Position numbers and translations under genes: made by a program | Notes under the pieces: model-generated | The model's input: the letters and a program-made list of their open reading frames with translations, nothing else | Database searches by the model: none | What the model was told of the DNA's origin: nothing | DNA from: CAVQKZ01 sp963837325 | GTDB lineage: Bacteria > Actinomycetota > Actinomycetes > Mycobacteriales > Jatrophihabitantaceae | Direction of reading: 5' to 3' | Assembly: GCA_963837325.1 (NCBI GenBank) | Contig: CAWIMV010000001.1 | Coordinates: 62,001 to 126,000 of the forward strand | Length of the DNA: 64,000 nt | Shown: in pieces, positions 7,774 to 16,141 of the stretch | Position numbering within the stretch: the first letter of the stretch is position 1 | Layout of the letters: every line of letters starts with the position of its first letter

Positions 7774-7994
7774 ACTTCGTCAAGGCCTTCGGCCAGTTCT
7801 GGTACGACTTCATCATCGGCGACGACTGGAAGATTGCGGTTGCTGTCGTTCTCGCACTCGGCGTATTGCTCGCCGCGATGAAGGCAGATCTCTTCGGTGA
7901 CCACGGACTGGCCATACTTGGTGGCATCACCGTCGTGATCTTCTTTGCGATCAGCCTCGCGATCGACGTCCGCCCCAAGGACCCCAAGAACTAG
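7770..7994 (+). CDS. small two-helix membrane protein, COG4280 partner
   Basis: A 74-residue protein: an amphipathic start (FGQFWYDFIIGDDWK) and two hydrophobic segments (about residues 22-38 and 46-64), ending in a short basic/acidic tail. Its ATG overlaps the stop of the COG4280 gene (ATGA), so translation is coupled and the product probably works with that membrane protein. I do not recognise a named family. A lysine and a histidine sit between the two helices, but no obvious catalytic residues are present. Confidence 0.7.
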   Translation: MNFVKAFGQFWYDFIIGDDWKIAVAVVLALGVLLAAMKADLFGDHGLAILGGITVVIFFAISLAIDVRPKDPKN

Positions 7995-8025
7995 CCGACC
8001 TCGACTCGCGAGACGCCGTGGGGCG

Positions 8026-9363
8026 TCAGGCACCGATCACCGACTGCACCACGAAGTCCGACACCAGCAGCGCGGGTGTCACGACGCTCTCCATGAACAC
8101 GAGCTCGCTGACCTCGCGGTGCGCGCCGAGTGCCGCGACACGCGCTAGCAGGTCGTCCAAGCGGACCGTGAACCGGAACTGCGGAGCCCGCGCGACCACC
8201 CTGCCGCCGTCTACCCACAGGGTGGCGTCGCGGGTCGTGCCTGTAACGAGCGACTCGCGCGCCTGGACGACGCGGACGTAGTCGACGCGCTGTACGACCA
8301 GGCCGCGTCCCAGCGCCGCCAGCAAGCCGTCGTCGTCGAGCGACCCGGCACCGACGACGAGATGGCTCGCAGCCGGCCCCGCACCGAAGCGCCAGGCCGG
8401 CGGCGTGGCGTGGCCGGTCGATGCAGTGCCGGCGCTCGCGGCTGATGCGCGGTCATGGACGACGCCGCAGAACGTGCCTGCCCTGATGAGTTGTGTGGGC
8501 AGCTTTGCCACGCCTTCCGGGTCGAAGCCGGTAGGCAGCCCGACCGGGTCCGTCGCGTCATCGACCACGTCGAGCAGCGGCGCGGCGACAAGCTGGCCGA
8601 GACGGCCCGACGTCGGAGCGTGGCCGGCGTAGTAGTCGCGGGCGCTGAAGGCGAGGTGACCGAAGGTGCCAAGCAGCGTGGCGGCCGCGGCCGGAGCGAA
8701 CAGCACCGGGTAGGCGCCCGGCGCCAGGTCGACGCAGCCTTGGGGAACGAGGCCGCGTTCGACCTCGGCCGCGACGGCGTGCGGGTCGATCGCTGCCGGA
8801 TCGCGCCGCACTGCCTTAACGTACGAGTTCGCGGCACCGCGCGTGCCGACGACTTGGAGCGCTGCCTTGGAACGTCGTTCGCTGCGTCGTAGCCCGGATG
8901 AGTCGGCCACCACGTGCTCGGTCACCACATGCTGGGCTGAGCCGCCGACTTCGGTTGCCGTACCGAGATCGGAGCGGACCGAATCGAACCAGCTCAGCCG
9001 CTGGGAGATACCGGCGGACAAATCCGGGTCGTGCCAGGTCACTCGCGGTGCCGGCTCGGCGCCGGTGCCGGCCCGTGCATGTTGCTTTGTCGCCGGAAGA
9101 GCGCTGATCGTCTGAGTGAGTCGGCGACGCAGCGCGGCTATGTTCGCGGGCGCAAGTGACTCAGTGCTCGCCCACGCCGCGCGCCCGTCGCGAGCCAGCC
9201 GGGCTCGCACCCGGATGCGTTCCTCCGAGTGCTGATACGTGATTCGCGAGTCACCGAAGCGGAGCAGTTCCGCTCGCTCGGCGATCACCTCGACGTGCGC
9301 GTGGTCGCCGAGGATGACGATCGCGGCTGCGACATCGCCCGGATCGACCACTCCCGCGGTCAT
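8026..9363 (-). CDS. TldE/PmbA-family subunit of the TldD-TldE metalloprotease
   Basis: A 445-residue TldE-type protein: the N-terminal TldD/PmbA fold (ITYQHSEERIRVRARL), the middle domain, and a C-terminal barrel with GLPTGFDPEG and LVTGTTRDATLWVDGGRV. As in known TldE proteins it lacks the zinc motif, which is in TldD; together they form a barrel-shaped protease that trims unfolded or modified peptides. The start overlaps the end of tldD by four bases (9360-9363), so the two are made together. It is the last gene of the eight-gene minus-strand run and probably ends the operon. Confidence 0.85.
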   Translation of the reverse strand: MTAGVVDPGDVAAAIVILGDHAHVEVIAERAELLRFGDSRITYQHSEERIRVRARLARDGRAAWASTESLAPANIAALRRRLTQTISALPATKQHARAGTGAEPAPRVTWHDPDLSAGISQRLSWFDSVRSDLGTATEVGGSAQHVVTEHVVADSSGLRRSERRSKAALQVVGTRGAANSYVKAVRRDPAAIDPHAVAAEVERGLVPQGCVDLAPGAYPVLFAPAAAATLLGTFGHLAFSARDYYAGHAPTSGRLGQLVAAPLLDVVDDATDPVGLPTGFDPEGVAKLPTQLIRAGTFCGVVHDRASAASAGTASTGHATPPAWRFGAGPAASHLVVGAGSLDDDGLLAALGRGLVVQRVDYVRVVQARESLVTGTTRDATLWVDGGRVVARAPQFRFTVRLDDLLARVAALGAHREVSELVFMESVVTPALLVSDFVVQSVIGA

Positions 9364-10820
9364 GACCCGCTGCCGACCGTGACCTCGCGGAAGCGGCCGG
9401 GGACCGTCCCGTGGCCGATGTGTGCGACCTGCAGCGGTTCTCCCTTGTTGCAGGACGGAATGCCGTAGAGGCGATACTCATCCGTGCCGCCGAGTGCATC
9501 GCAGCCGGCCCAAAAAGTCGGCGTGACACCTGAATACGTGCAGTTCTTCAGCATCCGTCCGAGCTTGCCGCCCCGGATCTCCCATGCCGCTTCGGCGCCG
9601 AACCGGAACGACATGCGGCGGTCGTCGATCGACAATGAGCGGTTCATGTCCAGCAGCACGCCACTATCGGTGCCGGCGATCATCTCCTCGAGAGACGACT
9701 GCCCCGGTTCGATGCAGACGTTTGTCATCCGGACGAGCGGCACCCGCGCCCATCCGTCGGCCCGCGAAGCACCGCTTGGGGCGACGCCGAGTGCCGCCGC
9801 ACTCTCACGCCCGGACAGATAGCCAACGAAAGTGCCGCCTCGGACGAGGTCGGTGCGCTGTGCGGGAACGCCCTCATCGTCGTAGCCGAAGCTGCCAAGC
9901 CCGCCGGGCAGAGTCGCGTCAGCCACGATGTTTACGATCTCTGTGCCGAAGCGGAACCGGCCAAGTTCCTGCGGCCCGGCATACGTCCCGCCGGACAGGC
10001 TCGCCTCGGTACCGAGAGCGCGGTCGAGTTCCATGGCGTGTCCGGCCGTCTCGTGGACGAGCTGAGCCATTTGGGTACCGGACACGATCAGCGTCGTCAC
10101 CTGCTCCGGGCAGCGCGGGGCGCTGAGCAGCGCGACCGCCTCGCCCGCGACTCTCGGTGCGTGGGTTACCAGATCCACACTGGACACGTGCTCGTAGCCT
10201 GCGGTCGCGAAGTCGCCGCGCTGTCCTCGGATGGCCCGCGGCACGCTCTGAGGGTAGGACCGCCGCTGGACGTCGTCGCCGTCACTCGCCGTTGCCAGTA
10301 GACCCGCACCACTTTCGGTGATGGTCTGCTCGATGAGGGCACCCTCGGTGTTCCCGAAGACCTTCTCATCACAGAAGAAGTCCATAGACGCCTCGGCCCG
10401 CCGCAGCGCCGGACCTGCTTCCAACATTGTGCTCGAAGCGGCAAGCAGCAGCTCGAGCTTCTGCTCGACGGGCACGGTGAACGGGTCAATGTCCACTGGC
10501 GATGCCCAAACAGCTCGCGCTGTGACTGGCGCACCCAAGCGCGTCGCGGAGCCTCGGCCCCGTGCCGCACGGGCCTGGCGCATTGCTGCTACGGCCGTTG
10601 CAGTCAGCGCCGCCGGATCCAGCCGCGAAGTCGCGGCGAAGCCCCATTGACCGGCGACGAGCACCCGCACCCCGATGCCGATGGATTCCTCGTCGATGAC
10701 TTCGCCGACCTCGTGGTTTTCGACGTGCAGGCATTCGTGTCGCCGATGCACGACGCGGACGTCTCCGTAGTCGACGTTGCGAGGCAGTTGCGCCAGTGTC
10801 TTTTCGACAAGGTCACGCAT
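9360..10820 (-). CDS. tldD: TldD-family metalloprotease subunit
   Basis: A 486-residue TldD. The zinc site is HETAGH (H-E-x-x-x-H, about residue 257), followed by further family signatures FGYDDEGVPAQRT and SCNKGEPLQVAHIG near the C-terminus. TldD/TldE from other bacteria cleave small modified peptides such as microcin B17 precursors or the CcdA antitoxin; here the neighbours are uptake genes for a siderophore-like ligand, so a peptide imported by that system is a reasonable substrate. I start at the ATG at 10820, 25 bases after the ATPase stop; a longer frame to 10931 runs back into that gene. Confidence 0.87.
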   Translation of the reverse strand: MRDLVEKTLAQLPRNVDYGDVRVVHRRHECLHVENHEVGEVIDEESIGIGVRVLVAGQWGFAATSRLDPAALTATAVAAMRQARAARGRGSATRLGAPVTARAVWASPVDIDPFTVPVEQKLELLLAASSTMLEAGPALRRAEASMDFFCDEKVFGNTEGALIEQTITESGAGLLATASDGDDVQRRSYPQSVPRAIRGQRGDFATAGYEHVSSVDLVTHAPRVAGEAVALLSAPRCPEQVTTLIVSGTQMAQLVHETAGHAMELDRALGTEASLSGGTYAGPQELGRFRFGTEIVNIVADATLPGGLGSFGYDDEGVPAQRTDLVRGGTFVGYLSGRESAAALGVAPSGASRADGWARVPLVRMTNVCIEPGQSSLEEMIAGTDSGVLLDMNRSLSIDDRRMSFRFGAEAAWEIRGGKLGRMLKNCTYSGVTPTFWAGCDALGGTDEYRLYGIPSCNKGEPLQVAHIGHGTVPGRFREVTVGSGS

Positions 10821-10845
10821 CAGTACGCCTTGGCGAGCACCGACG

Positions 10846-11673
10846 TCATCCCACCGCTGCGGCGGGACGGACCGAACTCGCCGGCACGTCGCGCTGCCGA
10901 TCGCGCAACGGTATACACATCGGCTTGCCACTGAGCGGGTGTTGCGAGATCTGCGAATCGATCCCGAACACCGTTCGCAGCATGTCGCACGTGAACACCT
11001 CCTCCGGCGTTCCCTCGTCGACGATCGCGCCTTCGCTCATGACGTAGATGTGGTCGCCGTACTCGGCAGCCATATTGAAGTCGTGCAGCACCATCGCCAC
11101 TGTCTTGCCCTGATCGCGATTGAGGTCGGCGAGCAGGTCGAGTACCTCGAGCTGGTACGCGACGTCCAGGAACGTGGTTGGCTCGTCGAGCAGGATCAGG
11201 TCGGTGCCCTGCGCGAGACACAGCGCAATCCACACCCGCTGGCGCTGGCCGCCGGACAGTTGGTCGACCTGCTGATCGCGCAGCTCGGCTGTGCGGGTCA
11301 CCTCCATCGCCCATTCGACTGCCTCGCGGTCGGCCTCACCCGGTAGCCGCAACGACGTCCGGTGCGGGTGGCGACCGAACCAGACGAGGTCCTCGACTGT
11401 GATCGCTTCCGGGGTCACTAGGACCTGCGGCAGGATCGCGAGCCGCCGCGCGACCTCCTTGGTGGAGGTTTCTTGAATCGAGCGGCCGTCGAGGATGACG
11501 CTGCCTGCCCTGGGCGGGAGCAGCCGCGCCAGCGCGCGCAACGCCGTGCTCTTGCCTGAACCGTTGGGGCCGATGAGAACACTCACCCGTCCATCTGGAA
11601 TCGAGAGTGAGAGATTCTTCGCGATCAGCCGCTCGTCGTATGCGAGGTCGACACCGTCCGCCTGCAGACGCAT
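10846..11673 (-). CDS. ABC transporter ATP-binding protein, FecE/FepC type
   Basis: A 275-residue ATPase: Walker A GPNGSGKST (about residues 35-43), Q-loop near PQVLVTPEAITVEDLV, signature LSGGQRQRVWIALCL, Walker B ILLDEPTTFLD and the switch histidine in VLHDFN. The sequence is typical of ATPases that power siderophore, haem or cobalamin import. The ATG at 11673 has an AAGGGG ribosome site seven bases upstream. It works with the two permeases and the binding protein upstream in the same operon. The ORF could be opened further to 11727, but that part overlaps the permease. Confidence 0.88.
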   Translation of the reverse strand: MRLQADGVDLAYDERLIAKNLSLSIPDGRVSVLIGPNGSGKSTALRALARLLPPRAGSVILDGRSIQETSTKEVARRLAILPQVLVTPEAITVEDLVWFGRHPHRTSLRLPGEADREAVEWAMEVTRTAELRDQQVDQLSGGQRQRVWIALCLAQGTDLILLDEPTTFLDVAYQLEVLDLLADLNRDQGKTVAMVLHDFNMAAEYGDHIYVMSEGAIVDEGTPEEVFTCDMLRTVFGIDSQISQHPLSGKPMCIPLRDRQRDVPASSVRPAAAVG

Positions 11674-11683
11674 TGCGGTCCCC

Positions 11684-12715
11684 TTACTTTCCGGTCTTCG
11701 CGAGCAGATAGAGGAAGTACGGTCCACCGACTACTGCGGTCACCAGCCCGGCTGGGATCTCCAGCGGGGGGGCGATACCGCGGCCGATCGTGTCGGCGAT
11801 GAGCATGAGGAGCACACCAAACAGCGCCGCGGCGGGTAACGACGACAGGTGTCGCCCGCCGAATACCCGACGCGCCATGTGGGGCGCGATGAGCCCGACG
11901 AAGCCGATCGTTCCGGCGACTGCCACCGCAGCGCTTGCGAGCGCCACCGCGGCGAGCAGCAGCAAGCGGCGGGTGCGTTCGACCGGTTCGCCAAGACCCG
12001 CGGCGAGGTCGTCGCCGAGGCCGAGGACGTCGAGGCGTCGTGCGGCAACTACCACGAAGGGCACCAGCGCCACCACCCACGGCAAAATCTCCCACACCGA
12101 GGACATACTGCGTCCGAACAGGCTGCCGGTGAGCCAAATCAGCGAGGCGTTCACATCCAGCGGGTCCTTGACGAGCAAGAACCGGATGCCGGCTTCGAAG
12201 GCCGCGCTGACCGCGATCCCGACCAGCGCGATGCGGGTCGGGCTGGCGCCCCGCTTGTAGGCGAAAACGTAGACCAGCGCGGCCGCGACGATGCCGCCAA
12301 CGAATGCCGTGGGTGCAACGGCTGCGGCGGGCGCGGCCGGTATCGTGACCAGCAGAAGCATCCCGGCGAAGCCGGCGCCGCGCGTTACCCCAATGATGTC
12401 CGGCGCGGCCAGCGGATTGCGGATCACACCTTGCAATACCCCGCCGGAGACCGCAAGCGCGATGCCGACGCACCAGCACAGCAGGACGCGAGGCAGTTGG
12501 AAATCAAGGACGATCTGCGCGTTCTCGCTCGAGCTTCGCCCGACGAGAACACCGAGCGAATCGCCGAGCGGGATCCACCTCGAGCCGACGCTGAGGCTGA
12601 CGAGGCTGAGCACGACGGCGGCCGCAGCGAGCGACCACATCAGTCGCGCGGGGTGCCGCTTGGCGAGTGGGGTGCGGCGACCCACCGGCCGGGCAATGAC
12701 GGCGGCGACGCTCAT
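11684..12715 (-). CDS. FecCD-family ABC permease (second permease)
   Basis: A 343-residue permease with nine to ten hydrophobic segments. Hallmarks of the FecCD family are LPRVLLCWCVGIALAVSGG, NPLAAPDIIGVTRGAG, the L-loop near LGLGDDLAAGLGE and GFVGLIAPHMARRVFG. It overlaps the other permease by four bases and lies ten bases before the ATPase, in the usual order binding protein, permease, permease, ATPase. The two permeases are distinct, so a heterodimeric channel is expected. Substrate not identifiable from sequence. Confidence 0.88.
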   Translation of the reverse strand: MSVAAVIARPVGRRTPLAKRHPARLMWSLAAAAVVLSLVSLSVGSRWIPLGDSLGVLVGRSSSENAQIVLDFQLPRVLLCWCVGIALAVSGGVLQGVIRNPLAAPDIIGVTRGAGFAGMLLLVTIPAAPAAAVAPTAFVGGIVAAALVYVFAYKRGASPTRIALVGIAVSAAFEAGIRFLLVKDPLDVNASLIWLTGSLFGRSMSSVWEILPWVVALVPFVVVAARRLDVLGLGDDLAAGLGEPVERTRRLLLLAAVALASAAVAVAGTIGFVGLIAPHMARRVFGGRHLSSLPAAALFGVLLMLIADTIGRGIAPPLEIPAGLVTAVVGGPYFLYLLAKTGK

Positions 12716-13785
12716 CGCGTGGCTTTCTGGCGGCGGGCGAGGTACACGAAGATCGGCGCACCGATGATCGCGGTCACCACACCGGCGGGCTCTTCGAAGG
12801 GTTGGTTGATGTAGCGGGAAGCGATGTCGGCGTAGGTCAGCAGCACGGCCCCACCCAGTGCCGACAGCGGCAACAGCAGCACGTAGCTCGAACCGGTGAT
12901 TCGCCGGATGATGTGCGGGATGATCAACCCGACGAACGCGACCGGGCCGGCCACGGAAACCGCGGCACCACAGAGCACGATGACCACGCCCGCGCCATAG
13001 ATCCTGATCCGCTCGACGTTCTGTCCCAGGCCGCGAGCCATGTCGTCACCCAGTGCAAGCAGGTTGAGTGAGGGGGCCAACCAGAAGGCGCCGATCAGTC
13101 CGACGACCAGCCACGGCAGCACGGTGCGGATGTCGTGCCATGTGCCGAAGTTGATTCCGCCGACGAGCCAAAACAGCACGCTGTCGGTGGAGTTCTCATT
13201 GAAGATGATCAGCACCTGCGTGATCGAGATGAGCAGGCTGGTGGCAGTGACGCCCGCGAGCGCCAGTCGGACAGGATTCGTGCGGCCGCTTCCCGACCGG
13301 GCGAGCAGCATGACCCCGACACCGGCAGCCGCCGCGCCTACGAAAGCGAGCAGGATCGACGGGGCGCCGGCGAGGGAAGGCACGACGGTGATACCAAGGA
13401 CCACGACCAGCACGGCGCCGGCGTTGACGCCCATGATCTCCGGCGCGGCCAACGGGTTGGCGGTGATTGCCTGCATAACCGCACCGGCGACCGCCAGGCA
13501 CGCGCCGATCAGAATCCCCATGACCACGCGCGGCAAACGAATCGTCCGCAAGATGAGGTCAGCCGTCGTCTGAGGATCGAATACCGCGTTGGCCAGCCGG
13601 TTCAGGCCGATGTCCTGCGAGCCGATGCTCAGGCTCCAGGCGGCACCTGCGATCAGGATTGCCAGCAGCACGAGCGCGAGCACGCCCGCACGCACGCGGT
13701 TGCCCGCTTGTGCCGAGCGCTCGCGCGTGGCAGTGCTAGGCGCAGTGCCCGGCCGGCCGGACACCGTGCCCGTCGAAGTCGTCAT
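12712..13785 (-). CDS. FecCD-family ABC permease (first permease)
   Basis: A 357-residue FecCD permease with a 30-residue polar N-terminus rich in T, S and R before the first membrane helix (about residues 33-52). Family motifs LPRVVMGILIGACLAVAGA, NPLAAPEIMGVNAGA and AFVGLIIPHIIRRITG are intact. It begins seven bases after the binding protein stop and shares four bases with the second permease. Its weak ribosome site suggests coupling to the upstream gene. Confidence 0.88.
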   Translation of the reverse strand: MTTSTGTVSGRPGTAPSTATRERSAQAGNRVRAGVLALVLLAILIAGAAWSLSIGSQDIGLNRLANAVFDPQTTADLILRTIRLPRVVMGILIGACLAVAGAVMQAITANPLAAPEIMGVNAGAVLVVVLGITVVPSLAGAPSILLAFVGAAAAGVGVMLLARSGSGRTNPVRLALAGVTATSLLISITQVLIIFNENSTDSVLFWLVGGINFGTWHDIRTVLPWLVVGLIGAFWLAPSLNLLALGDDMARGLGQNVERIRIYGAGVVIVLCGAAVSVAGPVAFVGLIIPHIIRRITGSSYVLLLPLSALGGAVLLTYADIASRYINQPFEEPAGVVTAIIGAPIFVYLARRQKATR

Positions 13786-13792
13786 GGCGACG

Positions 13793-14800
13793 TCATTTCC
13801 CGTAGAGATCCTTGACCGCCTCCTTGGCGATCAGCTCTGCCGAAACCAAACCCCTGTTCTTCGACCAGACAAAGCTGTCGACCTTGAACAGTTCGTGGTC
13901 TTTCACTGCGGGAATGTCTTTCCACAGCGAGTTCGACTGCCAGCCGTCACTCACGGTCTTCGGAGTGTTATAGGCGAGGAACATGATGTCCGGCCTCGCG
14001 GTGACCAGTGATTCTAGCGTCATGGTCGCGTAGGCGTCGCCGCTCTTCGGCTTCAGCACAGGCTGCAGACCAAGGGCCTCCAACACAGTCGGCGTGTACG
14101 CATAGGCGGTGTGGGCGTTGAAGCCCTTGTCATACGTGACGGCGAAGAGCACCTTGCGGGTCTCGTTGGTCGGCACGTCCCGCTTCATGGCCGCCATGGT
14201 CGCGGCATGCTCGTCGAGCCGGGTCTTCATCTGAGCGCACTTGTTGACCGTCTCGGCGATCAGCATGTCGCTGTCGAGGATCTGCTGATAGCTCGCCCGC
14301 AGGCTCGGGAACGCGACGGTTGGTGCGATCTTCTTCAGCTGCGCGTAGATCGCCTGATGGCGTTGCGAGTCGGCGATGATCAGGTCCGGCTTGAGCGAAC
14401 TGATGACCTGCAGATTCGGTGTCGTGCGCAGACCGACCGACTTGTACGGCTGCATCTTGGCCCGGAGCTCGGGCAGCAGGAAGTTCTTCTTGTTGTCGTC
14501 GGCGACACCGACGGGGGACATGCCCATACCCACCAGCGCGTCCGCGAACGAACCTTCCAGGACCACCACGCGCTTTGGGGTGCCGGTGATCTTCGTGTGG
14601 CCGAACGCGTGGCGTATCGTGCGCGTGTCTTTGCCGCACTGATCGACGTTGAGGTTCGGGCTGAGACCCTTGGCCGCGCCGAGGTCGTCGGCGGTGCTGC
14701 CGCTCTTTGACGATGAACTGCAAGCGGCGAGCGCGACCATCGCGCTGAGCGCGATGGCGACACCACCGAGCCGCCGTAGCGCGCGATTGTGGTCAGACAT
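13793..14800 (-). CDS. lipoprotein substrate-binding protein, siderophore/iron type
   Basis: A 335-residue binding lipoprotein: signal peptide with lipobox LAAC (cysteine near residue 27), then a Periplasmic_binding_2 fold (KRVVVLEGSFADALVGMGM, LKPDLIIADSQRHQAIYAQL). FecB/FhuD-like proteins bind ferric siderophores or related chelates through aromatic and charged residues; the actual ligand is not visible. The ribosome site AAAGGA lies nine bases before the ATG. It is followed closely by its permeases and preceded by the C45 hydrolase. Confidence 0.87.
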   Translation of the reverse strand: MSDHNRALRRLGGVAIALSAMVALAACSSSSKSGSTADDLGAAKGLSPNLNVDQCGKDTRTIRHAFGHTKITGTPKRVVVLEGSFADALVGMGMSPVGVADDNKKNFLLPELRAKMQPYKSVGLRTTPNLQVISSLKPDLIIADSQRHQAIYAQLKKIAPTVAFPSLRASYQQILDSDMLIAETVNKCAQMKTRLDEHAATMAAMKRDVPTNETRKVLFAVTYDKGFNAHTAYAYTPTVLEALGLQPVLKPKSGDAYATMTLESLVTARPDIMFLAYNTPKTVSDGWQSNSLWKDIPAVKDHELFKVDSFVWSKNRGLVSAELIAKEAVKDLYGK

Positions 14801-14836
14801 GGCACCGTCCTTTGGCTGGTGATATCGATGACGGGA

Positions 14837-16039
14837 TCAGGCGCAGTCCGCTGAACCGACGCTGCTCGTGGCGAACGCACGATGGGGGATGAGATCGGGA
14901 CGCTCGTCAGCGCTCGGACCGTCGTAGACGTTCCACGACAACTGCTCGTAGTCGTTGCGGCACGGCACTCCGTTGGTGGCAAAGTATTCGCCGCTGGTCA
15001 GGTCTATCAGGCTGGAGATCACCGTGCTGTAGCGATCGAGTTGGTGGCTGCGCGGGTCGGGGTGGTTGCAGACCGAGTTCGGGAAACCGAAGTGGTCGCT
15101 CATTGTGTCCCTAACAATTTCGCGCACCTGCGAACTCGTCGCGCCTTCGACGCGGAGCCTGGCCAAGCCTGCTTCGACGCGCGGTACTCGATAGAGAGAG
15201 TCGACCGAGAACGGCTTGTAGGTCGCAGTGAGCTCCGGCGGAATGAACGCGACGTAGTGGTTCGCGTGCACCAGCAGACCGTCGGTCGGGTACATCCACC
15301 CGTGCCGCCCCGGTGTGGTCTCGACGTCGATGGCGAAACCGTCCCGGTGCGTGAGGAGCAGGTTCGTCGCGTAGGCCTGGCGCACCCTGAAGAGCGCGTT
15401 CAGTGCATCGTGCATGTCCCACGACTCGAGAATTTTGCGCCGGACATATGGCCCCGGCACGCCGAGGCCGGCGTTGAAGTTGCCGCCGAGGCCGTTGGCG
15501 TTAAGCGCGAGCCCAGCAGAGTTCGCGCCGTGCCGGCCGACCTGCCCCGCCTCGACCTGACAGACGATGGTGGGCTTTCCTGGCTGGACGATCCGCAGCA
15601 GCACCACCGTGTCGGCTACTGCCTCGCGCCAGTCCCAATTCTGCCCCGCCCATACCCGCCGTGCCGCGTTGGCCTCGGCGAGGACCGCGAACGAGGAGCA
15701 TCCCTCATCGAGCTTCTCCATGACCTGCCCCGCGAACGGGTTGCCGTTGCTCAGTTCGCCGCGGCCATTGAGGGCGAGGATCTCCTCGAACCGGCTGCCG
15801 GAACCCTCGGCGATGCCGCTGACCTCATCCAGGATCCCGGGGAAGTACTCCTCGATAAGGGGGACCCACGCATGGGTCCACTCGAGTACCTCGTCCCAGG
15901 TGAGGCCCGTCGTGCGGCAGAACGACTCTGAGTAGAAGTCAACGGAGCGTCGGATGGATCCACGGGCGCTTTCGCCGTATTGCTGGCCGCGGGTCCGCGC
16001 GTCCCCGCTGTCGACCTCGACCGTCAGCAGCTGTGCCAT
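14837..16039 (-). CDS. C45-family autoproteolytic acyltransferase/hydrolase (Ntn fold)
   Basis: A 400-residue relative of acyl-CoA:6-aminopenicillanic acid acyltransferase. The Ntn nucleophile is the cysteine in DEGCSSFAV (about residue 111), preceded by the family motif LALNGRGEL and followed by WAGQNWDWRE. Such proteins self-cleave before this cysteine, then hydrolyse or transfer acyl groups on amide bonds. Start is the ATG at 16039, with AAGGAG five bases upstream; a TTG three bases earlier would be too close to that site. An inverted pair of GAATGTAACGAGCGCT-like sites lies just upstream. In this operon it could deacylate an imported peptide or chelator. Confidence 0.8.
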   Translation of the reverse strand: MAQLLTVEVDSGDARTRGQQYGESARGSIRRSVDFYSESFCRTTGLTWDEVLEWTHAWVPLIEEYFPGILDEVSGIAEGSGSRFEEILALNGRGELSNGNPFAGQVMEKLDEGCSSFAVLAEANAARRVWAGQNWDWREAVADTVVLLRIVQPGKPTIVCQVEAGQVGRHGANSAGLALNANGLGGNFNAGLGVPGPYVRRKILESWDMHDALNALFRVRQAYATNLLLTHRDGFAIDVETTPGRHGWMYPTDGLLVHANHYVAFIPPELTATYKPFSVDSLYRVPRVEAGLARLRVEGATSSQVREIVRDTMSDHFGFPNSVCNHPDPRSHQLDRYSTVISSLIDLTSGEYFATNGVPCRNDYEQLSWNVYDGPSADERPDLIPHRAFATSSVGSADCA

Positions 16040-16054
16040 CAAATCTCCTTCTGT

Positions 16055-16114
16055 GGCGCTCGTTGCATTCCGTTGTATGTACTACGAAGCGTTCGCTCGA
16101 ATGTAACGAGCGCT
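16055..16114 (-). promoter_or_regulatory. inverted pair of RpiR-type operator half-sites
   Basis: GGCGCTCGTTGCATTC (16055-16070) and GAATGTAACGAGCGCT (16099-16114) face each other, matching at 14 of 16 bases. The pair sits directly upstream of the C45 gene. A third copy (GAATGTAACGATCGCT) is at 18885, downstream of the RpiR gene, so the linked regulator is the likely binder. This is inference from shared sequence. Confidence 0.5.
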
Positions 16115-16141
16115 ACAGACCATGTCAACGTCGCGTTTCTG

